This document shows, piece after piece, positions 1 to 7,491 of a DNA stretch of 13,298 nucleotides (within the stretch, counting starts at the first letter, position 1; each line of letters begins with the position of its first letter). The stretch is from a bacterium. GTDB lineage: Bacteria > KSB1 > UBA2214. Both the position numbers and the translations under genes were made by a program. The notes beneath the pieces were generated by a model. It worked only from the letters and a program-made list of their open reading frames with translations. It did not search any database and was not told where the DNA came from. The stretch is taken from the NCBI GenBank assembly GCA_029560815.1, contig JAKQKF010000319.1:1-13298 (forward strand), given 5' to 3'.

Positions 1-95
1 CTAAAATCGAGGCTGTGCCCCGCATCACCGACGGCCCGGAGGGCACACGGCAGCGCCAGGGTGAGCAGCAAAGAGATCAGCAGCCATTTTTTCAT
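1..95 (-). CDS. Secreted protein, N-terminal fragment (cut by window edge)
   Basis: The ATG at 95-93 follows a good ribosome site, AAGGAG, with a 5-nt spacer. The 31 visible codons read as a signal peptide: MKKW, then a leucine-rich stretch, then a small-residue region (ALPCALRA), followed by VGDAGHSLDF. The mature protein is therefore exported. A start of the kind 'GHSLDF' right after the signal peptide is common in proteins that open with a LamG/concanavalin-like domain, but too little is visible to assign one. The gene continues beyond the left edge. It lies downstream of the M64 peptidase gene on the same strand, separated by a terminator-like stem-loop and a probable promoter, so it is probably a separate transcription unit. 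Confidence 0.72.
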   Translation of the reverse strand, partial: MKKWLLISLLLTLALPCALRAVGDAGHSLDF

Positions 96-304
96 AACCG
101 CTCCTTGGTGTAGGGTTGAATGCATCCCACTGGAGGGATGAGGCATCCGATAAATACCGGCCCGCTCCGGTCAGGCTGATTTCGCCCGAGGGGACAGATA
201 ATTGTGTCTGGGGTTGCTGGACAGAATGGCTGCAGAACTGAGGGTGCCCGATCAAGGGTGCAGTGACCGACGGCATGTATCGGTGAGAATCAAGACTTTA
301 CATG

Positions 305-334
305 ATAATATAAGGCTATTTAGTTAAAAATCAA
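305..334 (-). promoter_or_regulatory. Probable sigma-70-type promoter for the gene at 1-95
   Basis: On the minus strand a TTGATT box (329-334) is followed after 18 nt by TATTAT (305-310), 4/6 and 5/6 matches to the -35 and -10 consensus, within an AT-rich patch. Transcription would start near 298 and give a leader of about 200 nt before the ATG at 95. The leader contains two mutually exclusive small hairpins at 123-148. The stretch 96-416 holds no gene I can support. Confidence 0.45.
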
Positions 335-350
335 GCAGAAAATAGCGAAA

Positions 351-406
351 CCCCTCTGCAGGCTTTGCTGATGAGCGGCAAGCCGGAACCGCGTGCGGAA
401 GAGGGG
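351..406 (-). terminator. Terminator-like stem-loop after the M64 peptidase gene
   Basis: A 7-bp outer stem (351-357 with 400-406) encloses an inner stem (GGCTT at 361-365 with AAGCC at 380-384). On the minus strand the structure starts just after the peptidase stop and is followed by TTTCGCTATTTT, a loose U-rich tail. The large loop makes it an imperfect intrinsic terminator. Confidence 0.45.
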
Positions 407-416
407 CATCCCTTTT

Positions 417-1883
417 TCAGCGGGCGTAGTGGCCGATCATGCAGGCGATCGCGGCCTCGCAGACCTTGCAGAAGCGGTCCCGGTTGTTGCTGATCATCAG
501 GCAGTCCATCATCGGCCGGTAGAGTCCCCGGGCGGAATACCCGGCGCCCTCGAAAGCTCCCACCCTGTCAGCGAGATGTTCATATTTTTTGCGCTGGGCC
601 GCAAGCGCGCTGTCGATCTTTTTTGATTTGTCCAGATAGGGTTTTCTGATCTTCTCCAGCTCCTTTTCGGAGGCCCCCTTTTCCTTCGCGGTCCGGAGGG
701 CTTTTTCCATCGCCTGGCCGTTCTCGCGACGGCTGGCCTGCAGGCTGTCGAGCATCTCCCGCCCGTACTCGGTGGGCAGGCTCACACCGGGGGAGAGCAG
801 CTCCGCCCATTTAATGTGTTCCGGATCGAGCAGGGCGGTGATGTTGGGCTCCAGCGGCTCGATGCCCTTGGGATAAAAATCATTGTAGGCCACCTCCGAT
901 GTGTAGTACTCGTCGCCGAGGCCGCCGAAGGAGTGGCCGAATTCATGGACGAAGACGCGCCTGCTCATGGCGTGGTCGACCGTGGTGATGGCATAATCGT
1001 TATAGATGCCGCCTCCGCCGTAGCGGGTGCTGTTGACCAGGACGACGATCGCGTCATAAGGGGCCTGGCCCGCGATGCGGCGCAGCAGGTGGCCGTCGTC
1101 GACGAGCATATAGCGGTCGAGGTCGAAGGCATTGAAGGAGGCATTGAGGAGGGTGTTTTTATAGGAGCCCTGGCGGGGTTCATCCATGCCGCTCTCCGGG
1201 GAGGCGATGAAGAGGCCGCGGAGATTGAGCTTTTCCTTCATCTCCCGGTAGGGCGAGATGGTGAAAAGAAAGTCGCGCATCTTGTCGACATCAGCCTCGA
1301 ACTTTTGTTTTTCGGCGGCGGTATAGCCTTCGGCGATGAAGAGCAGGTCCGCCTTGCCGGCCGGGTTGCCGCTGATATGGGATTCATAGAGTTCGCCCGT
1401 CTGCGCCGGCTCGGTATTGATGTGATAGTCGGCGGGATCGATTTTCTGCAGGAACAAGGGGGCGGGCAGGTTGTTTTGGTCACGTTTTTCCAGGACAAAG
1501 TTCACCGGGCGTTTGGGCTGCGGAAAACGGACGGCGCGGCGGAAGGTGCGTTTGATCCCCTCGAGGGCCGGTGTGGTCGTGCGGTATTCTCCGTACATGC
1601 AGTCGAATCCGCTCGAGTAGATCAGGGCATTGGTGGCGATGTCATAGACCTTGATTCCATAGCGGCCGTTGTTAAAGTGGTCGATCAGGTTATCCCTGCT
1701 GCCGGGCCAAACCGGCTCACGGCAGATCTGGCCCGGGGAGATGATCTCCTCATCGGAATCGCCGGTCTGGAAGAACTCCAGGCGGAGGGCGCCGCCGGCG
1801 AAATAGAGATCGAAATCGGGGCTGGTCTGGGCGCCGGCCGTGGCGATGAAAAGGACGAAAAGGAGCAGAGCAGTTTTTCGCAT
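417..1883 (-). CDS. Secreted M64-family metallopeptidase
   Basis: Predicted zinc endopeptidase of family M64 (named after the Clostridium ramosum IgA peptidase), 488 aa. A signal peptide (MRKTALLLFVLFIATAGA) directs export. Residues of about 20-165 form a beta-rich N-terminal region and the catalytic region follows, with the zinc motif HEFGHSFGGLGDEY at 313-326 (ligands H313 and H317, catalytic E314; D324 or E325 may be the third ligand). The C-terminal block with YRPMMDC and FCKVC (455-475) is typical of the family. Residues of about 374-440 are an unusually charged, Lys/Glu-rich, probably helical segment between these conserved blocks. The ATG at 1883 follows GGAG with an 8-nt spacer. It lies 49 nt downstream of the GH127 gene and probably shares its transcript. 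The IgA specificity of the family founder should not be transferred; the substrate is unknown. Confidence 0.9.
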   Translation of the reverse strand: MRKTALLLFVLFIATAGAQTSPDFDLYFAGGALRLEFFQTGDSDEEIISPGQICREPVWPGSRDNLIDHFNNGRYGIKVYDIATNALIYSSGFDCMYGEYRTTTPALEGIKRTFRRAVRFPQPKRPVNFVLEKRDQNNLPAPLFLQKIDPADYHINTEPAQTGELYESHISGNPAGKADLLFIAEGYTAAEKQKFEADVDKMRDFLFTISPYREMKEKLNLRGLFIASPESGMDEPRQGSYKNTLLNASFNAFDLDRYMLVDDGHLLRRIAGQAPYDAIVVLVNSTRYGGGGIYNDYAITTVDHAMSRRVFVHEFGHSFGGLGDEYYTSEVAYNDFYPKGIEPLEPNITALLDPEHIKWAELLSPGVSLPTEYGREMLDSLQASRRENGQAMEKALRTAKEKGASEKELEKIRKPYLDKSKKIDSALAAQRKKYEHLADRVGAFEGAGYSARGLYRPMMDCLMISNNRDRFCKVCEAAIACMIGHYAR

Positions 1884-1932
1884 GGTATCAACTCCGGAGA
1901 ATGAAAAAGGGTGATGAGTACGTAATCACGAT

Positions 1933-3927
1933 TTACTCGTCCCGGGCGGCGCCGAAGGGACGTACAGCGCTTTCCTGGCGCGCCAGCCAGACGGTCATCT
2001 CGCCGCGGCCGCGATGGGCCCAGGCGTAATAGGGGATGGCTGTGAAGGCCTGATCCCTGGCCGAGATCGCCCCGGTTTCATCCTGCTCATAGCTTTTGGC
2101 TGTGGCGCTGAGCGTCTGGATGCCGTTGAAAAGGGTGCTGTTCCACGCATTCTCCACCGGGGTATCATCGCCGAGGAGGAGGTTGAGCACATGGCCGCCG
2201 GCCACATCCGGCCACTCGACGCAGTAGACCAGGGGGCCGCGCTCCAGAGCGACGAGGCCGCGATCGGCGGCGACGCTGTCATGGGCGACGACGCGGCGCA
2301 CCGGCATGGGCAGGAAGAGTTCGACCCAGTCGCCGGGCTTCCAGGTGCGGCGGATGCGTGCGAACCCGTCTTTCAGTTCGAGCGGCCAGGTCCGGCCGTT
2401 GATCTCAAGTTTGACCCCGGCCGCGGCCGGGTCCAGATAGCTATAGAGATCGGTCGCGAGTGGTTTGCCCTGCGCCCATTCCGGGATGCGGAGGTTGAGG
2501 GTGAACTTGAAAGCGCCGGCCTGGGGATTGACCAGCAGCTGGATGCGTCCGTCCCAGGGGTAGGAGCAGACCTGCTTGATCTGCAGCGGCTTGCTCCGGA
2601 GTTCGATTTCCGCGCTGCTTTCGGCGTAGAGGGCGACGTAGAGCTGGTCGTCGCTCACAGCATAGAGATAGCCGGGGATGGAGGCCAGAAAGCGGGTGAC
2701 ATTGCCGGGGCAGCAGGCGCAGCCGAACCACTCCTTGCGCTCGTGCTGGCCGGCTGATGCGAGGGGATTGGGATAGAAAAAGTGGCTGCCGTCGAAGGCC
2801 ACCCCGGAGAGGAGCGCGTTGAAGAGGGTGCGCTCGAGGATGTCAAGATAGCGGGCCTCGCCGTGGAGGAGGAAGAGGCGGTGGTTCCAGTAGACATTGG
2901 CGATGGAGGCGCAGGTCTCGTTATAGGCGGTCAGGTTGGGGAGTTCGTAGTTGGCGCCGAAGCCCTCGTGTCCGCCAATGGCCCCGATGCCGCCGGTGAG
3001 GTGGATCTTTTTGGCGGCGACGTTCTCCCAGATGCGGTCGATGGCATCGATCCAGGCCTGATCGCCGGTGAGGGCGGCGACATCGGCGATGCCGGCGTAC
3101 ATGTAACCGGCGCGCACGGCGTGGCCGACCGCCTCACTCTGTTCCAGTATGGGGATGTGGTCCTGGCTGTAGGGGCCGTAGAGTTCACGGCCGCCGCTTT
3201 TTTTGCCGCGGATGTCGAGCAGGAAGCGGGCGGTCTGGAGATACTTTTCTTCACCGGTGATGCGGTAGAGTTTGGCCAGCCCCATTTCGATCACCTGATG
3301 GCCGGGGGGAAACTCCACCCGGCCGGGGCCGAAAGTGGCGCAAATGAGGTCGGCGCTCTTGAGGGCCACATCGAGGAGGTTGCGCTTGCCGGTGGCCTGG
3401 AAATGGGCGGCTGCGGCTTCGTAGAGATGGCCCATGTTGTACAGTTCGTGGCTCATATGGAGTTTCGACCAGCGGCTCTTGCCGCCCCACTCCTCCAGAT
3501 AGGGGGCGTTGTTGGTGCGGGCGGTATAGAGATAACCATCCTCCTCCTGGGCGGCGGCGATGAGGGCGATCAGGCTGTCCAGATAGGCCGCCAGATTTTC
3601 GTCCTTTTGCACGCTGAGGGTGTAGGAGGCGCCTTCGATGATCTTGTAGACATCGCTGTCATCGAAGGGGTAGCTGCCCTGCTGTCCGCCCTGGAGCGAT
3701 CCCCCGGCGACGGAAAAATTGGCGATGCGGCCGGTCTTTTCGGATTGGGCGAAGGCATGGGGGATGGTGACAGCACGGTTGGTCTCGATGCGCGGCGCCC
3801 AGAACTGGTCTTCGATATGCACGCTGGTGAAAGGCACCGGCTGGATGGGATAGTCCTTGATCCGGTTCTGTGAACAGGAAAGGAGAACGAAAGTGCAGAT
3901 AATGCAGGCGGGGATAGTTTTAGGCAT
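1933..3927 (-). CDS. GH127-family glycoside hydrolase lipoprotein (beta-L-arabinofuranosidase-like)
   Basis: Predicted retaining exo-enzyme of family GH127 (formerly DUF1680), 664 aa. The N terminus MPKTIPACIICTFVLLSC ends in a lipobox with Cys18, so it is probably membrane-anchored. An (alpha/alpha)6-type helical region is followed by beta-rich domains. Numbered from this start, Glu321 (GHEGF), Glu337 and Cys339 (NETCAS), and Cys405-Cys406 (CACCPGN) match the acid/base, the zinc ligands and the cysteine nucleophile of Bifidobacterium HypBA1 (E322, E338, C340, C417, C418). The active site therefore looks intact. The chosen ATG at 3927 has GGAGAGG just upstream; a GTG at 3948 would add seven residues but would spoil the lipoprotein signal. 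In context it probably trims arabinose from pectic or other plant glycans. Other GH127 specificities, or a related family such as GH146, are possible. Confidence 0.9.
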   Translation of the reverse strand: MPKTIPACIICTFVLLSCSQNRIKDYPIQPVPFTSVHIEDQFWAPRIETNRAVTIPHAFAQSEKTGRIANFSVAGGSLQGGQQGSYPFDDSDVYKIIEGASYTLSVQKDENLAAYLDSLIALIAAAQEEDGYLYTARTNNAPYLEEWGGKSRWSKLHMSHELYNMGHLYEAAAAHFQATGKRNLLDVALKSADLICATFGPGRVEFPPGHQVIEMGLAKLYRITGEEKYLQTARFLLDIRGKKSGGRELYGPYSQDHIPILEQSEAVGHAVRAGYMYAGIADVAALTGDQAWIDAIDRIWENVAAKKIHLTGGIGAIGGHEGFGANYELPNLTAYNETCASIANVYWNHRLFLLHGEARYLDILERTLFNALLSGVAFDGSHFFYPNPLASAGQHERKEWFGCACCPGNVTRFLASIPGYLYAVSDDQLYVALYAESSAEIELRSKPLQIKQVCSYPWDGRIQLLVNPQAGAFKFTLNLRIPEWAQGKPLATDLYSYLDPAAAGVKLEINGRTWPLELKDGFARIRRTWKPGDWVELFLPMPVRRVVAHDSVAADRGLVALERGPLVYCVEWPDVAGGHVLNLLLGDDTPVENAWNSTLFNGIQTLSATAKSYEQDETGAISARDQAFTAIPYYAWAHRGRGEMTVWLARQESAVRPFGAARDE

Positions 3928-3971
3928 GATCCTCTCCGGGACAGTCACGTCCTGTTCAAAGGAGGCGTTTA

Positions 3972-4625
3972 CTATTCATTTTCGAACACATTACCAGGCA
4001 GTTCATAGTCCTGGGATTCTTCGTTGACGCCTTTTTTCACGTAGATGAGCAGCACCCGGTCGGCGCAGCCCTCGCGGCAGGTGTAGGTCCGGCCGCCGTA
4101 CTGCACATGGTTTTTGCCCGGATCGAATTCGAGTGCGAATTCGCCTTTTGCATTGGGCGTGAAGATCAGGAAGGCAAGCTGTTCGGGGTCAAAATTGACT
4201 CGCAGGCGGGCGGGTTCCCAGTTGAAGCCCAGCCGGCGCAGGGAGGGGAGCCAGGCTATGGGTCTGTGTTCCGGCAGGTATTCGACGCATTTGCCCGGAA
4301 GATTTTCCCGCAGCGTCAGGGTTTCGCTGGCCTGGGTATCGAGGGTCTCCGCATTGTGACTCCCGGTGATTTCAAATTCATACCGGGAATCACTGGCTTC
4401 GAGCACCAGAGTTTTTTGGAGGTACAATTGCAGCCTGGTCAGATCCGGGTGACTGATACGGTACTGCCGGATCATTTTGTCGGTCAGCGGCACGGCTTCC
4501 CACCTCGAGGGCTGCAGCCAGGAGCAGCAGGATAGGAAGAGCAAGCCGATGGCGCAGAAGCAGAGCATGATGTTGAGTCTGACCGCTCTGGTGACTGACC
4601 GCCTGGAAAAGTGTTCGATCTGCAT
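3972..4625 (-). CDS. Putative lipoprotein of unknown function
   Basis: A protein of 217 aa from the ATG at 4625, or 224 aa from an ATG at 4646; neither start has a good ribosome site. An Arg-rich N region leads into a hydrophobic stretch ending LLFLSCC, a lipobox, so lipid anchoring is likely. The mature part has the pattern LTRLQLYLQKTLVLEA, a later LRENLPGKCVEY, a strand-rich section (LRVNFDPEQLAFLIF) and YGGRTYTCREGCADRVLLIY near the end. This spacing resembles an uncharacterised lipoprotein family I recall from Bacteroidota ('LQFYIS..IVL' followed by a 'YGGKxY' block), but I cannot name it. The fold looks all-beta. It is 44 nt upstream of the GH127 start and probably co-transcribed with it. 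No function is proposed. Confidence 0.75.
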   Translation of the reverse strand: MQIEHFSRRSVTRAVRLNIMLCFCAIGLLFLSCCSWLQPSRWEAVPLTDKMIRQYRISHPDLTRLQLYLQKTLVLEASDSRYEFEITGSHNAETLDTQASETLTLRENLPGKCVEYLPEHRPIAWLPSLRRLGFNWEPARLRVNFDPEQLAFLIFTPNAKGEFALEFDPGKNHVQYGGRTYTCREGCADRVLLIYVKKGVNEESQDYELPGNVFENE

Positions 4626-4708
4626 CTGACGTCCGCCCCGTGCCATTGTGCCGAAAGAGTGCAGGCTTTGAAACGCCCCGTGCCTGCCTTCTGGAAGTAG
4701 ATTTATAA

Positions 4709-4737
4709 AAAATAATCAGAAACAGCCTATTTTGCAA
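4709..4737 (-). promoter_or_regulatory. Possible promoter for the lipoprotein-GH127-M64 cluster
   Basis: TTGCAA (4732-4737) and TATTTT (4709-4714) lie 17 nt apart on the minus strand in an AT-rich patch within the 150-200 nt between the hairpin and the lipoprotein gene. Both boxes are only 4/6 matches. The location, just past a strong hairpin, is the main support. Confidence 0.3.
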
Positions 4738-4775
4738 GGATAAAGTTTGTCCTCTCCGGTGAAGGGCAGGCGCGG

Positions 4776-4810
4776 CCGCTCCCCTGCCGCTCAAAGCGGC
4801 AGGGGAGCGG
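4776..4810 (-). terminator. Perfect 15-bp hairpin ending the hexuronate operon
   Basis: Fifteen perfectly paired bases (4776-4790 with 4796-4810), nearly all G-C, close a 5-nt loop (TCAAA on the plus strand). The structure lies 18 nt past the stop of the kinase gene. No U-run follows on either strand, so it is not a canonical intrinsic terminator. It may stall or release RNA polymerase with a factor, or protect the 3' end of the operon mRNA. Confidence 0.55.
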
Positions 4811-4828
4811 GATCGTTCGGGTTGAAAC

Positions 4829-5911
4829 TCAGCGCTGGACGCGGGCGGAGCCACCTTTGGCGAAGGCCTCGACCTCGGGCAGCCGCGCCATGGTGACGTC
4901 GCCGGGGAAGGTGGTGAGCAGGGCGCCGTGGGCCCAGCCCAGGCGCAGAGCCTCCTCGGGGTCGCGGCCGTTGATCAAGCCGTAGATCAGTCCGGCGGCG
5001 AAGCCGTCGCCGCCGCCGATGCGGTCGAGCACGTCGAGGGTGGTGGTGGGGGAGAGATAGCGGTCGCCCTTGAGCCAGAGCACAGCGCCCCAGTCGTGGC
5101 GGTTGCTCGAGCGCACCTCGCGCAGCGTGGTGGCCACAGCCTTGATGTTGGGAAATTCCTTGACCACTTTTTCGATCATGGCGAAAAAGGCATCGCTTTT
5201 AATGCCGGAACTGCCGGTGGCCTCCGGGCCGGCGATGCCGAGGCCGAGCTGCATGTCCTCTTCATTGCCGACCAGGACATCGATTTCGGAGGCGATGCTG
5301 CGCAGTACCTGCTGGGCCTTTTTAAGTCCCCCGATGGGGGCCCAGAGCTTGGCCCGGTAGTTGAGGTCGAAGGAGTTGATCGCACCGTGCGCCCGCGCGG
5401 TGCGCATCCCCTCGAGGATCAGCTCCGAGGTGGTTTCGGAGAGGGCGGCGAAGATGCCACCGGAGTGGAACCAGCGCACTCCGCCGGCGAAGATGGTCTT
5501 CCAGTCGATGTCGCCGGGCTTGAGCAGGGCGCCGGCCTCGTTGGAGCGGTTGTAAAAGACCACCGGCGGCCGCACCCCCATGCCGAGGTCGCTGTAGACA
5601 GTGGCCATATTGGGGCCGCGCACGCCGTCGTGGTCGAACCATTTGTAAAATGGGCGCACGCCCATCTCGCGCACGCGGGCCTGGATCATCTCGCCGATGG
5701 GGTATTTGACCATGGCGGTGGCGACGCCGGTGGCGAGGCCGAAGCAGTCGGAGAGGTTGGCGGCGACATTGTATTCGCCGCCCGAGACGTGCACGTTGAA
5801 GCTGCGCGCCTTGCGGAAGGGGATCACCCCGGGGTCGAGGCGGTGAACCAGAGCGCCGACCGAGAGAAAATCGAGGTCGCAGACGTCCTGACGAATATCG
5901 AGTTTTTGCAT
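4829..5911 (-). CDS. kdgK: PfkB-family sugar kinase, probable 2-keto-3-deoxygluconate kinase
   Basis: Predicted cytoplasmic ATP-dependent kinase of the PfkB/ribokinase family, 360 aa. The substrate-side glycine motif SGGEYNVAANLS is at 43-54, and the ATP-site signature DRIGGGDGFAAG at 296-307 has the catalytic Asp302. FDLNYRAKLW at 181-190 is typical of KDG-kinase-like members. It is longer than E. coli KdgK (about 309 aa). It is the last gene of the hexuronate operon, where the expected job is KDG to KDPG. The ATG at 5911 follows GGAG with a 5-nt spacer and is preferred over an upstream TTG at 5935. Family membership is clear; the substrate rests on context, and an aldonate such as D-mannonate or D-gluconate cannot be excluded. 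Confidence 0.82.
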   Translation of the reverse strand: MQKLDIRQDVCDLDFLSVGALVHRLDPGVIPFRKARSFNVHVSGGEYNVAANLSDCFGLATGVATAMVKYPIGEMIQARVREMGVRPFYKWFDHDGVRGPNMATVYSDLGMGVRPPVVFYNRSNEAGALLKPGDIDWKTIFAGGVRWFHSGGIFAALSETTSELILEGMRTARAHGAINSFDLNYRAKLWAPIGGLKKAQQVLRSIASEIDVLVGNEEDMQLGLGIAGPEATGSSGIKSDAFFAMIEKVVKEFPNIKAVATTLREVRSSNRHDWGAVLWLKGDRYLSPTTTLDVLDRIGGGDGFAAGLIYGLINGRDPEEALRLGWAHGALLTTFPGDVTMARLPEVEAFAKGGSARVQR

Positions 5912-6018
5912 GGTTTCTCCTTTGGTGCGGTTCAATATGTCATTGCCGGGGTGTCAGCCGCGGCACGGATGTGGTTCGCTGCGGCGGAGCGCCGGCTTTT
6001 ATCAAAGGTCACTGCTGT

Positions 6019-6046
6019 GGCCGCCGGAGGGTGCATCCCGGCGGCC
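6019..6046 (-). other. Hairpin between gnd and the kinase gene
   Basis: A 9-bp perfect G-C stem (6019-6027 with 6038-6046) with a 10-nt loop sits just after the gnd stop, in the 146-nt gap before the kinase gene. No U-run follows. It could be a partial terminator or an mRNA processing or stability element that sets the level of the kinase relative to upstream genes. Confidence 0.35.
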
Positions 6047-6057
6047 GGACTGATGGG

Positions 6058-7470
6058 CTACAGCCATTCGGTATGGAAGAACGTGCCCCGCGGCTCGTCG
6101 ACCCGCTCATAGGTATGGGCGCCGAAATAGTCGCGCTGGGCCTGGAGCAGATTGGCGGGCAGCCGGTCGCTGCGGTAGCCGTCGTAATAGGCCAGGGCGC
6201 TGGAGAAGGCGGGGATGGAGATGCCCAGTTCGACCGCCTTGCTCACGACGGCGCGCCAGGCGGTGTGATGGCTGGCCATAGCCGCGCGGAAATAGGGGGC
6301 GAGCAGAAGGTTGGGCAGATCGGGCTGGTCGTCGAATGCCTTTTTAATCTTGTCGAGGAACTGGGCGCGGATGATGCAGCCGCCGCGCCAGAGCAGAGCG
6401 ATCTGGCCGAAGTTGAGGCCATAGTTGAACTCTTTGGAGGCAGCGGCCATGAGCTGGAAGCCCTGGGCATAGGAGCAGATCTTGGCAGCATAGAGGGCCT
6501 GGCGGATCTGCTCGATGAAGGCTTTTTTGTCGCCGTCAAAGCGCACCTCCGGGCCCGGCAGAACTTTCGCGGCGGCGACGCGCTCCTCCTTGATGGCGCT
6601 GAGGGTGCGGGCGAAGACCGCCTCGGCGATGGTCATAGCCGGGACGCCGAGATCGAGGGCGACCTGGCTGGTCCATTTGCCTGTTCCCTTCTGGCCGGCG
6701 GTGTCGAGGATGACATCGATCATCGGACGGCCGGTGCGGTCGTCCTTTTTAACCATGATGGCGGCGGTGATCTCGATCAGATAACTGTTGAGGTCACCCT
6801 GGTTCCATTCGTCAAAGACCGCGCCCATCTCGGCGGCGGAGAGGCCGAGCACCCGTTCCATCAGGTAGTAGGCCTCGCAGATCATCTGCATATCACCATA
6901 TTCGATGCCGTTATGAACCATCTTGACGAAATGACCGGCCCCGCCGTTGCCGACCCATTCGCAGCAGGGCGTGCCGTCTTCCACTTTGGCGGCGATGGCC
7001 TGGAGGATGGGCTTGACGTGGGGCCAGGCGGCCGGTGAGCCGCCGGGCATGATCGAGGGACCCCAGAGGGCCCCCTCTTCGCCGCCGCTGACGCCGGTAC
7101 CGATGTAGTGGAATCCTCTGGCGGTGAGCTCTTGGGTGCGGCGCTCGGTGTCGGGGAAATAGGTGTTGCCGCCGTCGATGAGGATGTCGCCGGGGGCGAG
7201 ATGGGGGATCAGCTCCTGGATGACGGCGTCGACCGGTTTGCCGGCCGGGACCATCATGAGAATCTTCTTGGGGCTCTCCAGGGCCTGAAGAAAGTCGGTC
7301 AGAGTGGGGCAGACGGTCATCTTTTTGCCCGCGAATTTTTCCGCCGCGGCAGCGCGCTGCTTCCCGTCGAGGTCAAAGCCGGCGACCGGGTAGCCGTTGC
7401 GTTCGATATTGAGGGCCAGATTGCGGCCCATGACCCCGAGGCCGATGACCCCGATGGAATAGGAATTCAT
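6058..7470 (-). CDS. gnd: 6-phosphogluconate dehydrogenase (decarboxylating), NAD-type
   Basis: Oxidatively decarboxylates 6-phospho-D-gluconate to D-ribulose 5-phosphate; 470 aa, full length for the long form, cytoplasmic, normally a dimer. The active site is intact in the standard numbering: S128-G129-G130, K183, N187, E190 and Y191 ([14 protein letters not shown]), the KGTGKWTSQ segment, and the C-terminal tail FGAHTYER that completes the neighbouring subunit's site. The nucleotide site is not the NADP type. The glycine motif is GLGVMG (not GLAVMG), and the usual Asn-Arg-Thr/Ser after strand 2 is D33-L34-D35, so NAD+ preference is expected. The ATG at 7470 follows GGAGGAG with a 7-nt spacer, 21 nt after the uxuB stop. 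Thermotoga maritima also has gnd near uxaE, as I recall. Its role in a hexuronate operon is not obvious. Confidence 0.95.
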   Translation of the reverse strand: MNSYSIGVIGLGVMGRNLALNIERNGYPVAGFDLDGKQRAAAAEKFAGKKMTVCPTLTDFLQALESPKKILMMVPAGKPVDAVIQELIPHLAPGDILIDGGNTYFPDTERRTQELTARGFHYIGTGVSGGEEGALWGPSIMPGGSPAAWPHVKPILQAIAAKVEDGTPCCEWVGNGGAGHFVKMVHNGIEYGDMQMICEAYYLMERVLGLSAAEMGAVFDEWNQGDLNSYLIEITAAIMVKKDDRTGRPMIDVILDTAGQKGTGKWTSQVALDLGVPAMTIAEAVFARTLSAIKEERVAAAKVLPGPEVRFDGDKKAFIEQIRQALYAAKICSYAQGFQLMAAASKEFNYGLNFGQIALLWRGGCIIRAQFLDKIKKAFDDQPDLPNLLLAPYFRAAMASHHTAWRAVVSKAVELGISIPAFSSALAYYDGYRSDRLPANLLQAQRDYFGAHTYERVDEPRGTFFHTEWL

Positions 7471-7491
7471 GGTTGTTCTCCTCCGGCTCGG

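Noticed and set aside
25..276. Minus-strand frame of 83 codons at the left edge
   Set aside because: It overlaps, in another frame, the start of a gene with a strong ribosome site and signal peptide at 95, and its translation shows no family features.
816..1904. Long plus-strand frame opposite the M64 gene, and similar long antisense frames at 2014-2757, 2782-3873, 4928-6112, 5971-7038, 7108-8328, 9727-10695 and 11063-12193
   Set aside because: They lie opposite genes with clear families and intact motifs, have low-complexity Gly/Ala/Asp/Val-rich translations, and follow from GC-rich third codon positions in the real genes.
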